Assembly: GCF_004684085.1 (NCBI RefSeq)
Contig: NZ_SRHZ01000086.1
Coordinates: 1-46,777, forward strand
DNA from: Stenotrophomonas maltophilia
Lineage (GTDB): Bacteria; Pseudomonadota; Gammaproteobacteria; Xanthomonadales; Xanthomonadaceae
Reading direction: 5' to 3'
DNA: 46,777 nt
The notes beneath the pieces were generated by a model. That model was not told where the DNA came from and ran no database searches. It saw only the letters and a list, made by a program, of their open reading frames with translations. Below, one piece after another: positions 24,192 through 30,829 of this stretch (positions within the stretch are counted from its first letter, which is position 1; the number at the start of each line of letters is the position of its first letter). Position numbers and translations under genes: made by a program.

Positions 24192-24824
24192 TCAGCCACA
24201 GCCTTCCACATAATCGACCTGCGGGGTCTTTCCGACCCGCCACGCGCCGACCCGGCCATCCGCACCGAGTGCGAAGTCGATCACCGCCCCGCCCTCCTGC
24301 GCCGGACGCACACGCAGGTGCTGGGCCTTCTCGTCGTACTTGTCGGGACCGACATCACCGCGCTCGGGATACAGCACCTGCAGCTCGCCCAGAGTCATGC
24401 CGACCTTGCCACCACCCGGTGCAGTGATCGCCGCACTGCGTACGTCATAGCGCACCAGCTTGCGGCCTTCGATCATCAGGCGCGGGTCCTCGGCATCCTG
24501 CGGGCGCAGGAAATAGCAGCCATCGTTGCCGTCGTCGGCTGGCAGCGGCTTGCCGGCCGCGTCGGTGCCCAGCCCCTGCAGTGGCGTTCCGAAACCGCTG
24601 CGGACTTCGGCGATGCCAGCGCCCAGCTTTGCGCCGGCGAATCCATCCAACTGCGCCGGGCTGTCGGTGCGGGGATCGGCCGGCGACCGGGTTGCCAGAT
24701 CGGCATCAGCCGCGGCAGCAGCCGGCGTCGCGCCCTTGGCCGCGGCATCAGCAGGTGGCTCAGGCGTGCGGTTGCAGGCAGTGAGCGACAACAACAGCAG
24801 ACCAGCAATCGGGAGGTGCTTCAT
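24192..24824 (-). CDS. Lipoprotein of unknown function
   Basis: The 210-residue protein starts MKHLPIAGLLLLSLTACN, a lipoprotein signal with lipidated Cys17, followed by a Pro/Ala-rich linker to about residue 50. The C-terminal ~150 residues form one domain with LDGFAGAKLGAGIAEVRSGFG, NDGCYFLRPQ, MTLGELQVLYPERG and YVEGCG. This repeated pattern of 'G-x-x-x-x-E/V-R-x-x-F/Y' resembles small beta-rich lipoprotein domains seen in proteobacteria, in which a short helix sets two strands apart, but I cannot name the family. The two Cys (in NDGCYF and EGCG) could form a disulfide in the periplasm. Confidence 0.72.
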   Translation of the reverse strand: MKHLPIAGLLLLSLTACNRTPEPPADAAAKGATPAAAAADADLATRSPADPRTDSPAQLDGFAGAKLGAGIAEVRSGFGTPLQGLGTDAAGKPLPADDGNDGCYFLRPQDAEDPRLMIEGRKLVRYDVRSAAITAPGGGKVGMTLGELQVLYPERGDVGPDKYDEKAQHLRVRPAQEGGAVIDFALGADGRVGAWRVGKTPQVDYVEGCG

Positions 24825-24948
24825 CGGTGCGGTTCCCTGGCACGAAGGTGGCTGCACGCTAGCCCACCCCGTGTGCAGGTGCTGCATTGTCATCGCGGTT
24901 TCATCGCCTTCGTTCAGGCTCGGCGAGCACCGACCTGGCCGTCCCCCC

Positions 24949-25485
24949 ATGCAACCGCGCAAGACCGATCTCGCCCGAACCGCGCTGCAGGCTCACCGCG
25001 CGCCGCTGGACATGCGCCAGCGACGGCTGCTGATCCTGTGCGACGGCCAACGTACCGTCGTCGACCTGACCGGCCTGCTGGGCCCGGAAGCGCCAGCGAT
25101 GGTCATCCAGCTGGTACAGGCGGGGTACCTCAGTACCGGTACTGGCGCCACAGCCCCGGCACCGTCGCCCGCAGCCGCAGTAGAGCCGGCGCCCGAACCA
25201 CCGGCAGCCGCACCTGCTGCACCCGCGGTCGAACGTCGCCGTTCGCTGGTGGCCGCGCGCATCTACGTGCTGGGCATCCTCGAGATGCAGCGCCACCCAC
25301 AGGCCGCCGCCGTGTTCCGCGACCTGCAGCAGGCGCGTGCGGAAGGCGAAGTGCTGCAACGGCTGCAGTCAGCCCTGCAGGTGCTGCCCGCGCTGACCTC
25401 CGACGGCTATTGTCAGCGCGTACGCCAGCGCCTGCTGGAGGCGCTGCCGCTGGAACATTGCGACGCGTTCGCGGAGGCCGCCTGA
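24949..25485 (+). CDS. Conserved hypothetical protein with Ala/Pro linker
   Basis: The 178-residue protein is not recognised. Residues 1-55 (TALQAHRAPLDMRQRRLLILCDGQRTVVDLTGLLG) look like a small helical/winged domain found at the N-terminus of some gliding and type IV pilus-associated proteins. A 35-residue Ala/Pro/Glu linker follows, and a C-terminal helical domain (LVAARIYVLGILEMQRHPQAAAVFRDLQQ, then LPLEHCDAFAEAA). It has no signal peptide or membrane helix. The start at 24949 lacks a ribosome-binding site, so the true start may differ. It is divergent from the lipoprotein gene. Confidence 0.65.
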   Translation: MQPRKTDLARTALQAHRAPLDMRQRRLLILCDGQRTVVDLTGLLGPEAPAMVIQLVQAGYLSTGTGATAPAPSPAAAVEPAPEPPAAAPAAPAVERRRSLVAARIYVLGILEMQRHPQAAAVFRDLQQARAEGEVLQRLQSALQVLPALTSDGYCQRVRQRLLEALPLEHCDAFAEAA

Positions 25486-25487
25486 AG

Positions 25488-25564
25488 AAAAAGGGGACGG
25501 AGGGGATTAAGTCGTTTCAGGCACACGTGTGCTGATTGCGACTTAATCCCCTCCGTCCCCTTTT
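25488..25564. repeat. GGGGACGGAGGGGATTAAG inverted repeat, copy 2 (long form)
   Basis: Arms of 26 nt at 25489-25514 and 25539-25564 are perfectly complementary. The inner 24 nt contain a second stem, GCACACGTGTGC (25521-25532). It begins 2 nt after the stop of the plus-strand gene and ends 4 nt before the hmgA stop, so it is placed as a bidirectional terminator between convergent genes (A-run on the left, T-run on the right). Confidence 0.88.
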
Positions 25565-25568
25565 CGGG

Positions 25569-26867
25569 TCAGCGGTAGTTGTTGCGCAGTCCGTTCCAGC
25601 ACTGCTGGTAATCGCCCTGGCGATGGCTGGCAGCCAAGGCCTGTACGGTCGGGCGGATCACCGCGCGGGTCTCGAACATGAAGGCCATCGTGTCCTTGAT
25701 CACATCGGCCTTGGACAGGTCCGCATTGGACGCCTTGTCGAAGGTCGGTGCGTCCGGGCCGTGACCGCTCATGCAGTTGTGCAGCGATGCACCGCCGGGC
25801 ACGAAGCCTTCGGCCTTGGCATCGTAGGCACCGTGCACCAGGCCCATGAACTCGCTGGCGATGTTGCGGTGGAACCACGGCGGGCGGAACGTGTTCTGTG
25901 CCACCAGCCAGCGCGGCGGGAAGATCGCGAAGTCCATGTTGCTGGTCCCCGGCGTATCGCTGGGCGAATGCAGTACCAGGAAGATCGACGGGTCCGGGTG
26001 GTCGTAGCTGATCGAGCCGATGGTGTTGAAGCGGCGCAGGTCGTAGCGGTACGGCGCGTAGTTGCCGTGCCAGGCCACCACGTCCAGCGGCGAATGGTCG
26101 ATCGGGGCGCGCCACAGGCGGCCTTCGAACTTGGCGATCAGTTCGAATTCACCGTCGACATCCTCGAACGCCGCGTGCGGGGTCTCGAAGTCGCGCGGAT
26201 TGGCCAGGCCGTTGGAACCGATCGGGCCGAGGTCGGGCAGCTTCAGCAGCGCACCGTAGTTCTCGCAGATGTAGCCGCGGCTCGGGCCATCGGGCAGCTC
26301 CACGCGGAAGCGCACGCCACGCGGAATCACCGCGATCTGCTGCGGTTCGATCTCGATCACACCCAGTTCGGTCAGCAGGCGCAGGCTGCCCAGCTGCGGC
26401 ACGATCAGCAGCTCGCCATCGGCATCGTAGAAGTAGCGGCCGACCATATCGCGGTTGGCCGCATACAGATGGATGCCCACGCCAGCGTGCGCGTCGGGTG
26501 AGCCGTTGCCACCCATCGTGTACAGGCCCTCGACGAAGTCGGTCGGCAGTTCCGGCAACGGCAGTGGGCTCCAGCGCAGCTGGTTCGGCGAGGCCGGTTG
26601 TGCGCCGAAATCACACTGCAGCTGCGACTGCGCAAATGGAGTGAACTCGCCATGGGTCACCGCCGGGCGGATCCGGTACAGCCAGCTGCGGCGATTGCTG
26701 CCACGCGGCGCGGTGAAGGCGGTGCCGGTCAGCTGTTCGGCGTACAGGCCGTGGGCGACCTTCTGCGGCGAGTTCTGTCCGACCGGCAGCGCGCCGGCGA
26801 CGGCCTCGGTGGCGAATTCGTTGCCGAAACCGGACTGGTAGCCGCGGGCGGTGATGGCGGGGGACAT
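25569..26867 (-). CDS. hmgA: Homogentisate 1,2-dioxygenase
   Basis: The 432-residue enzyme opens the homogentisate ring to maleylacetoacetate in tyrosine and phenylalanine breakdown. It begins TARGYQSGFGNEFATEA, contains RSWLYRIRPAV, and has the iron-binding region near the C-terminus: WFHRNIASEFMGLVHGAYDAK (His and Glu ligands) and HNCMSGHGPDAPTF (His ligand). AGGAG lies 5 nt before ATG 26867; a GTG five codons upstream is in frame but less likely. It follows hppD on the same strand after 102 nt that hold two REP palindromes, so the two genes may be co-transcribed. Loss of this enzyme gives brown pyomelanin in other bacteria. Confidence 0.96.
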   Translation of the reverse strand: MSPAITARGYQSGFGNEFATEAVAGALPVGQNSPQKVAHGLYAEQLTGTAFTAPRGSNRRSWLYRIRPAVTHGEFTPFAQSQLQCDFGAQPASPNQLRWSPLPLPELPTDFVEGLYTMGGNGSPDAHAGVGIHLYAANRDMVGRYFYDADGELLIVPQLGSLRLLTELGVIEIEPQQIAVIPRGVRFRVELPDGPSRGYICENYGALLKLPDLGPIGSNGLANPRDFETPHAAFEDVDGEFELIAKFEGRLWRAPIDHSPLDVVAWHGNYAPYRYDLRRFNTIGSISYDHPDPSIFLVLHSPSDTPGTSNMDFAIFPPRWLVAQNTFRPPWFHRNIASEFMGLVHGAYDAKAEGFVPGGASLHNCMSGHGPDAPTFDKASNADLSKADVIKDTMAFMFETRAVIRPTVQALAASHRQGDYQQCWNGLRNNYR

Positions 26868-26902
26868 GAGGACTCCTGACACGGCGAGACCGGAACGGAA
26901 AG

Positions 26903-26960
26903 CAGCCGAGCATGGCTCGACTCTACAGGTGAACAGGCGCCGGGCATGACCCGGCGCTAC
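26903..26960. repeat. Two GTAG palindromes between hppD and hmgA
   Basis: AGCCGAGC-ATG-GCTCGA-CTCTAC at 26903-26926 and GCGCCGGGC-ATGA-CCCGGCGCTAC at 26937-26960 lie in the same orientation in the 102-nt gap. They could stabilise hppD mRNA or dampen read-through into hmgA. Confidence 0.65.
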
Positions 26961-26969
26961 TGTTGAACG

Positions 26970-28082
26970 TTACAGCACGCCGCGGCGGATCTGGTCGCGC
27001 TCGATGCTCTCGAACAGCGCGGTGAAGTTGCCTTCGCCGAAGCCTTCGTTGCCCTTGCGCTGGATGATCTCGAAGAAGATCGGGCCGATGCAGTTCTGGG
27101 TGAAGATCTGCAGCAGCTTGCGCTGGTGGGTTTCCGGATCAGCGTCGATCAGGATCTTGTTCTTCGCCAGGCGCGCCACGTCTTCACCGTGGTTCGGCAC
27201 ACGCTGGTCGATCACGTCGAAGTAGGTCTCCGGCGTATCCAGGAAGTCCACGCCCTGCGCGCGCATCGCTTCGACGGTCTCGTAGATGTTCTCGGTGAAG
27301 CAGGCGATGTGCTGGATGCCCTCGCCCTTGTACGCGTCCAGGTACTCGTTGATCTGGCTGCGCGGGTCGGACGATTCGTTCAGCGGGATGCGCACGATGC
27401 CGTCCGGCGCGGTCATCGCCTTGGACACCAGACCGGTCTTCAGGCCCTTGATGTCGAAGTAGCGGATCTCGCGGAAGTTGAACAGACGCTCGTAGTAGTC
27501 CGACCACTGCTGCATGTTGCCGAAGTACAGGTTGTGGGTCAGGTGGTCGATGAAGGTCAGGCCGAAGCCCTTCGGGCGCAGTTCGGCGCCGGCGATCAGT
27601 TCGTAGTCGCCATCGAAGATGCTGCCGGCATCGCCATAGCGGTCGACCAGATACAGCATGCAGTCGCCGATGCCCTTGATGACCGGGGCATTGACCGCCT
27701 TGCTCTCAGGCTTGAAGGCGATGGCTTCGGCGCCGTTGCCCAGCGCGGTCTGGTAGACCTCCGCGCCCGGCTTCTTGAAGCGGATGGCGAAGCCGCAGGC
27801 GCACGGGCCGTGCTTTTCAGCGAAGTCGGCCGCGAACGAATCGGGGTCTTCATTGACCAGGAAGTTGACGTCGCCCTGGCGATAGACGGTAATCGGACGC
27901 TGCTTGTGCTTGAGCACCGCGCTGAAGCCCATCTTCCGGAAGTACTCGTGCAGCTCCTGGCCACGGCCGGCCGGGGCGGCGAATTCGACGAACTCGAAGC
28001 CGTCGATGCCCATCGGGTTCTCGAAGGTGGTGACCTGCATGCCGGGGTTGGGATGCGAGGCGGTCGGGACTGCGGTATTCAT
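26970..28082 (-). CDS. hppD: 4-hydroxyphenylpyruvate dioxygenase
   Basis: The 370-residue enzyme makes homogentisate from 4-hydroxyphenylpyruvate. It has the two-domain VOC fold: N-terminal MGIDGFEFVEFAAP..., and a C-terminal iron-binding half with LTFIDHLTHNLYFGNMQQWSDYYERLF (first His), IQHIACFTENIYETVEAM (second His) and GPIFFEIIQRKGNEGFGEGNF (Glu). GGAG lies 7 nt before the ATG. The gene is divergent from the MarR regulator; a plausible promoter overlaps that gene's upstream region (separate entry). Together with hmgA it makes a two-step branch; fahA and maiA are not in the window. Confidence 0.96.
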   Translation of the reverse strand: MNTAVPTASHPNPGMQVTTFENPMGIDGFEFVEFAAPAGRGQELHEYFRKMGFSAVLKHKQRPITVYRQGDVNFLVNEDPDSFAADFAEKHGPCACGFAIRFKKPGAEVYQTALGNGAEAIAFKPESKAVNAPVIKGIGDCMLYLVDRYGDAGSIFDGDYELIAGAELRPKGFGLTFIDHLTHNLYFGNMQQWSDYYERLFNFREIRYFDIKGLKTGLVSKAMTAPDGIVRIPLNESSDPRSQINEYLDAYKGEGIQHIACFTENIYETVEAMRAQGVDFLDTPETYFDVIDQRVPNHGEDVARLAKNKILIDADPETHQRKLLQIFTQNCIGPIFFEIIQRKGNEGFGEGNFTALFESIERDQIRRGVL

Positions 28083-28162
28083 GGCGTGGCTCCGAATCGG
28101 TACCGCATCGGTACAAACCAGGTGCGGGCAGGTAGGGACCCGGCGAGAATGCAGGGTCTGGA

Positions 28163-28198
28163 CCTACCCCTTATAGTTACACTTGAAACCACCAGCAA
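28163..28198 (-). promoter_or_regulatory. Candidate hppD promoter with operator-like half-palindrome
   Basis: On the minus strand TTGCTG (28198-28193) and TATAAG (28175-28170) are separated by exactly 17 nt. In the spacer, TTACACTTGAAA (28177-28188, plus-strand sense) is a pseudo-palindrome of form TTnCA-nn-TGnAA, the size and position expected of a MarR-type operator. On the transcribed side an 11-nt direct repeat of ATCGGTAC (28096-28103, 28107-28114) and a bulged hairpin (28131-28168) lie in the leader. Start and end points are approximate. Confidence 0.45.
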
Positions 28199-28211
28199 GG
28201 TGCACCGCAAC

Positions 28212-28706
28212 ATGAGCCCCGCCGATCCCGTTTCGACCCGCCTGCGTTCCTCGCACGTCCTGCTCGACCTGGAACAGTTCCTGCCGTACCGGCTGAGCGT
28301 GCTGTCCAACCGGGTCAGCGGCAACATCGCCAAGCTATACGGAGATCGTTACGGCCTGGCGATCCCCGAATGGCGGGTGATCACCATCCTGGCGCTGTAC
28401 CCGGGCTCCTCGGCCAGCGAGGTCTCCGACCGCACGGCAATGGACAAAGTGGCGGTCAGCCGCGCCGTGGCCCGCCTGCTGGAGCGCGGCTTCATCAAGC
28501 GCGAGACCCACGGCGACGACCGCCGCCGCTCGGTGCTGGCGCTGTCGGCAGCCGGCTTCGAGGTCTACGAGACCATCGCGCCGATGGTGATCGAGATCAC
28601 CCGCAAGCTGATGTCGGTCCTTAGCGAAGAGGAAGAGCAGGTGCTGGAGAAGCTGATCCAGCGCCTGGCCGGTGATGGTCTGGAACGGATGGGCGAAGGG
28701 GTCTGA
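28212..28706 (+). CDS. MarR-family transcriptional regulator beside hppD
   Basis: The 164-residue protein has the MarR winged-helix fold: LPYRLSVLSNRVSGNIAKLYGDRYGLAIPEWRVITILALYPGSSASEVSDRTAMDKVAVSRAVARLLERGFIKRETHGDDRRRSVLALSAAG. The recognition helix is DKVAVSRAVARLLERG and the wing holds the DDRRRSVL turn. It is transcribed away from hppD with 129 nt between the starts, the classic position of a local repressor of homogentisate genes, sensed in other bacteria by homogentisate or a precursor; the ligand here is unknown. AAGG is 11 nt from the ATG. A hairpin repeat follows 2 nt after the stop. Confidence 0.88.
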   Translation: MSPADPVSTRLRSSHVLLDLEQFLPYRLSVLSNRVSGNIAKLYGDRYGLAIPEWRVITILALYPGSSASEVSDRTAMDKVAVSRAVARLLERGFIKRETHGDDRRRSVLALSAAGFEVYETIAPMVIEITRKLMSVLSEEEEQVLEKLIQRLAGDGLERMGEGV

Positions 28707-28708
28707 GG

Positions 28709-28787
28709 AAAAAAGGGGACGGAGGGGATTAAGTCGTTTTGAGCACATCTGTGCCGATTGCGGCTTAATCCCCTCCGTCCCCTTTTT
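28709..28787. repeat. GGGGACGGAGGGGATTAAG inverted repeat, copy 3 (long form)
   Basis: Arms at about 28709-28736 and 28761-28787 pair over 26-27 nt with one mismatch (GTCG/CGGC end). The inner part has GCACA-TC-TGTGC, matching the GCACA-CG-TGTGC stem of copy 2 with a changed loop. It lies between the MarR stop and the stop of the next, convergent gene and has the same orientation as copy 2. Confidence 0.88.
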
Positions 28788-29926
28788 CAGCTCAGATGCT
28801 TGCGCCGGGCATGGATCCACGGCACCGCCAGCGCCGCAATGGCACCGCCGGCAAAGCCGAGCGAGGCCGCAACCGTGGCCGCTTCGATGGCCCCCGGCAG
28901 CGCCAGCGCCGCAGCCACCAGCAGCAGTGATGGCAGGCCGACGAAGGTGCCCAGGAAGAAGTGCCAGCGTGGCGACCAGGTGTTGAGCTGCAGCAGGCTG
29001 ACCGGCTGCCAGGCGTCGGAAGCGGCGTCCTCTGCGATCTTCGCCACCGCCTTGGCCAGGTCCACTTCGGGCAGCGCGCGGCCCTGGCGTGCGGTCGCCA
29101 ACAGGTCGGCCACGGCCTCCACCGGCGGGAAACTGGACGGCCATGCGACCGGTGCCGGTACGCCGTAGGCGGTCAGCAACGGCACGCTCAACCAAGGCGC
29201 AACCAACGGGCGCATGCGGCGGCGGCCATGCACGCACCAGATCTGCGGCTGGCCGTGCGCGGTAACGCTGTACAGCGCCAGTTCGTTGGCCGGCGGGTAG
29301 CCGAGCATGGTGACCCGCGCCGCCAGACTGTCCTGGCCCATCGCGCGCAGGAAGCCGGGGCGGCTGCGCCCTTCCTGCATCCACGCCAGCCCGAGTGCAC
29401 CGACCAGATACGCCTCGCCCACGTCCTTGCTGCCCGCGGTGGCGCGTTCGTCGCTGGCCAGGTACCAGGCCAGCGATTTCGGCTCGGAGACATCCTCCAG
29501 GCCCCAGCGGCTGTCGTCACCCAGCACATGACGCACCGGCAGGCGCGCGGGCGCGGTTTCGCCGCGTTCGCCCGGCTGCAGGAACGGCAGCACGCCCTGG
29601 ATGAAGGTGGACAGTTCGATGGCGCGCACGCCATGGCCCTGCCATTCCGGCGGCAGCAGCCCGGCCAACTGGCCTTCGGCGGCCAGCGTATCCAAGCGTG
29701 ATTTCTGCTCGACCAGCTTCTGCACCGCGCCCTTCAGCACCACGTTGTCGGGCAGCGCAATCTGCGGCAGGCGGTGGCGCGGCGGCGCAAGTTCAACGGT
29801 GTCCTCGCCGGTTCCGGCGTCATCGAGCAGCGCTTCCTGTGCCGGCAAGGTCACGCCCTCGTCTGCTCCGCCCTCGGCCAATGCGCTGGCAGGTTCGGGC
29901 AATCGTTCGGCGTGGTCGCTGTGCAT
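28787..29926 (-). CDS. Hypothetical protein with C-terminal membrane anchor
   Basis: The 379-residue protein is not recognised. The first ~50 residues are acidic and probably disordered. The middle is soluble: APPRHRLPQIALPDNVVLKGAVQKLVEQKSRLDTLAAEGQ, a conserved-looking LPPEWQGHGVRAIELSTFIQGVLPFLQPGERG, then GEAYLVGALGLAWMQEGRSRPGFLRAMGQDSLAARVTMLG and CVHGRRRMRPLVAPWL. The end holds two membrane helices (FFLGTFVGLPSLLLVAAALALPGAIEAA and ATVAASLGFAGGAIAALAVPWI). There is no signal peptide, so most of the chain is likely cytoplasmic, tethered to the inner membrane. GGA lies 6 nt before the ATG. The gene begins 3' to a repeat (copy 3) and is alone on its strand for 280 nt. Confidence 0.7.
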   Translation of the reverse strand: MHSDHAERLPEPASALAEGGADEGVTLPAQEALLDDAGTGEDTVELAPPRHRLPQIALPDNVVLKGAVQKLVEQKSRLDTLAAEGQLAGLLPPEWQGHGVRAIELSTFIQGVLPFLQPGERGETAPARLPVRHVLGDDSRWGLEDVSEPKSLAWYLASDERATAGSKDVGEAYLVGALGLAWMQEGRSRPGFLRAMGQDSLAARVTMLGYPPANELALYSVTAHGQPQIWCVHGRRRMRPLVAPWLSVPLLTAYGVPAPVAWPSSFPPVEAVADLLATARQGRALPEVDLAKAVAKIAEDAASDAWQPVSLLQLNTWSPRWHFFLGTFVGLPSLLLVAAALALPGAIEAATVAASLGFAGGAIAALAVPWIHARRKHLS

Positions 29927-30039
29927 GGGCGTTCCGGTAGGGTGCGTCGACGGGGCGTCGACTGAAGTCCTTGCCGGTAACGGCGCGCGTGCGTTGAAGT
30001 TGAGACGCCGATTCTGAGAGTGTGACGGCGCGCGCAGTA

Positions 30040-30214
30040 GGGCTACGCCATGCGTGGATATGCCTCAGTGCCGACCAACGGTCGGCACCCACCAAAGCTG
30101 CCGGCCAAGCGCCCAGCACCACAGTAGATCCACGCCATGCGTGGATGCGATCCGGCATCAGTGCCGACCAACGGTCGGCACCCACCAAAGCTGCCGGCCA
30201 GCGGCGGGCACTAC
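30040..30214. repeat. Duplicated GTAG palindrome cluster
   Basis: Two similar units follow each other. Each has an ACGCC-ATG-CGTGGAT-type hairpin headed by GTAG (30047-30060 and 30124-30146), then GTGCCGACC-AAC-GGTCGGCAC (30069-30087 and 30162-30181), then CACCAAAGCTGCCGGCC. The second unit ends in GCCGGCC-AGC-GGCGGGC-ACTAC, whose CTA provides the stop codon (TAG) of the minus-strand thioredoxin-fold gene. Confidence 0.75.
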
Positions 30215-30810
30215 CGGTCAGGCGCCCACTGCTTGAGGAAGGCGGTCACGCGCGCGGGCTGGAAGGCTTCTCCCTTGCGCAGCTCGCCGGTGGCCTGCGA
30301 TACCAGCAGTCCGCCATCAGCATCGAGCACCAGCAGGTACGGGTAGTCGCGTTCCATCACCGGGAACTGCGCGAAGAAAGCGGTGTTGGGCTGTTCGTCG
30401 CTGGCGTTGACCTTCACCCACACATAGTGGGCATCGCGGAAGCGGCGCAGGTCGCCGTTGCCTTCCACCGTCTCGTCCAGTGACTTGCAGCGCTCGCAGG
30501 CGGCGTTGCCGACCTCGAGCAGGATGCGCTTGTTGCCGCGCTGGGCTTCCACCTTGGCGGTGGCCAGATCGTCGGCGGGGTCGCGGCTCGGGTCGAACTG
30601 TGCACCGAGCCCGGCGATGGCGGCGATGTCCGCCGCCACCGGGGTGTTGCCCGAGGCCACCGGTTCGCTGGGGTCAGCGACCGGTGGCTCGGTGGGTCGG
30701 GTATCCAATGGCTGCGCAGGCTCGGCAGCTGCAGGCGGTTGCGGTTGGGAACAGGCGCCGATCAGCGCCACACAGACCACCACCACCGCAGTACCGAGCT
30801 TGCTACGCAT
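30211..30810 (-). CDS. Thioredoxin-fold lipoprotein with CxxC motif
   Basis: The 199-residue protein starts with a lipoprotein signal (VVVVCVALIGACSQ, lipidated Cys20) and a ~55-residue Pro/Ala-rich linker. The C-terminal ~115 residues are a thioredoxin-like domain of the DUF255/Thioredoxin_7 kind: NKRILLEVGNAACERCKSLDETV with the active-site Cys105-Glu-Arg-Cys108, then YVWVKVNASDEQPNTAFFAQFPVMERDYPYLLVLDADGGLL. The Pro preceding the final strand is present (DYPYLLV). It probably works as a periplasmic disulfide reductase or chaperone; the partner is unknown. It is monocistronic, and the stop codon comes from a GTAG repeat. Confidence 0.85.
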   Translation of the reverse strand: MRSKLGTAVVVVCVALIGACSQPQPPAAAEPAQPLDTRPTEPPVADPSEPVASGNTPVAADIAAIAGLGAQFDPSRDPADDLATAKVEAQRGNKRILLEVGNAACERCKSLDETVEGNGDLRRFRDAHYVWVKVNASDEQPNTAFFAQFPVMERDYPYLLVLDADGGLLVSQATGELRKGEAFQPARVTAFLKQWAPDR

Positions 30811-30829
30811 GCCATCTACCCTCTCATCA

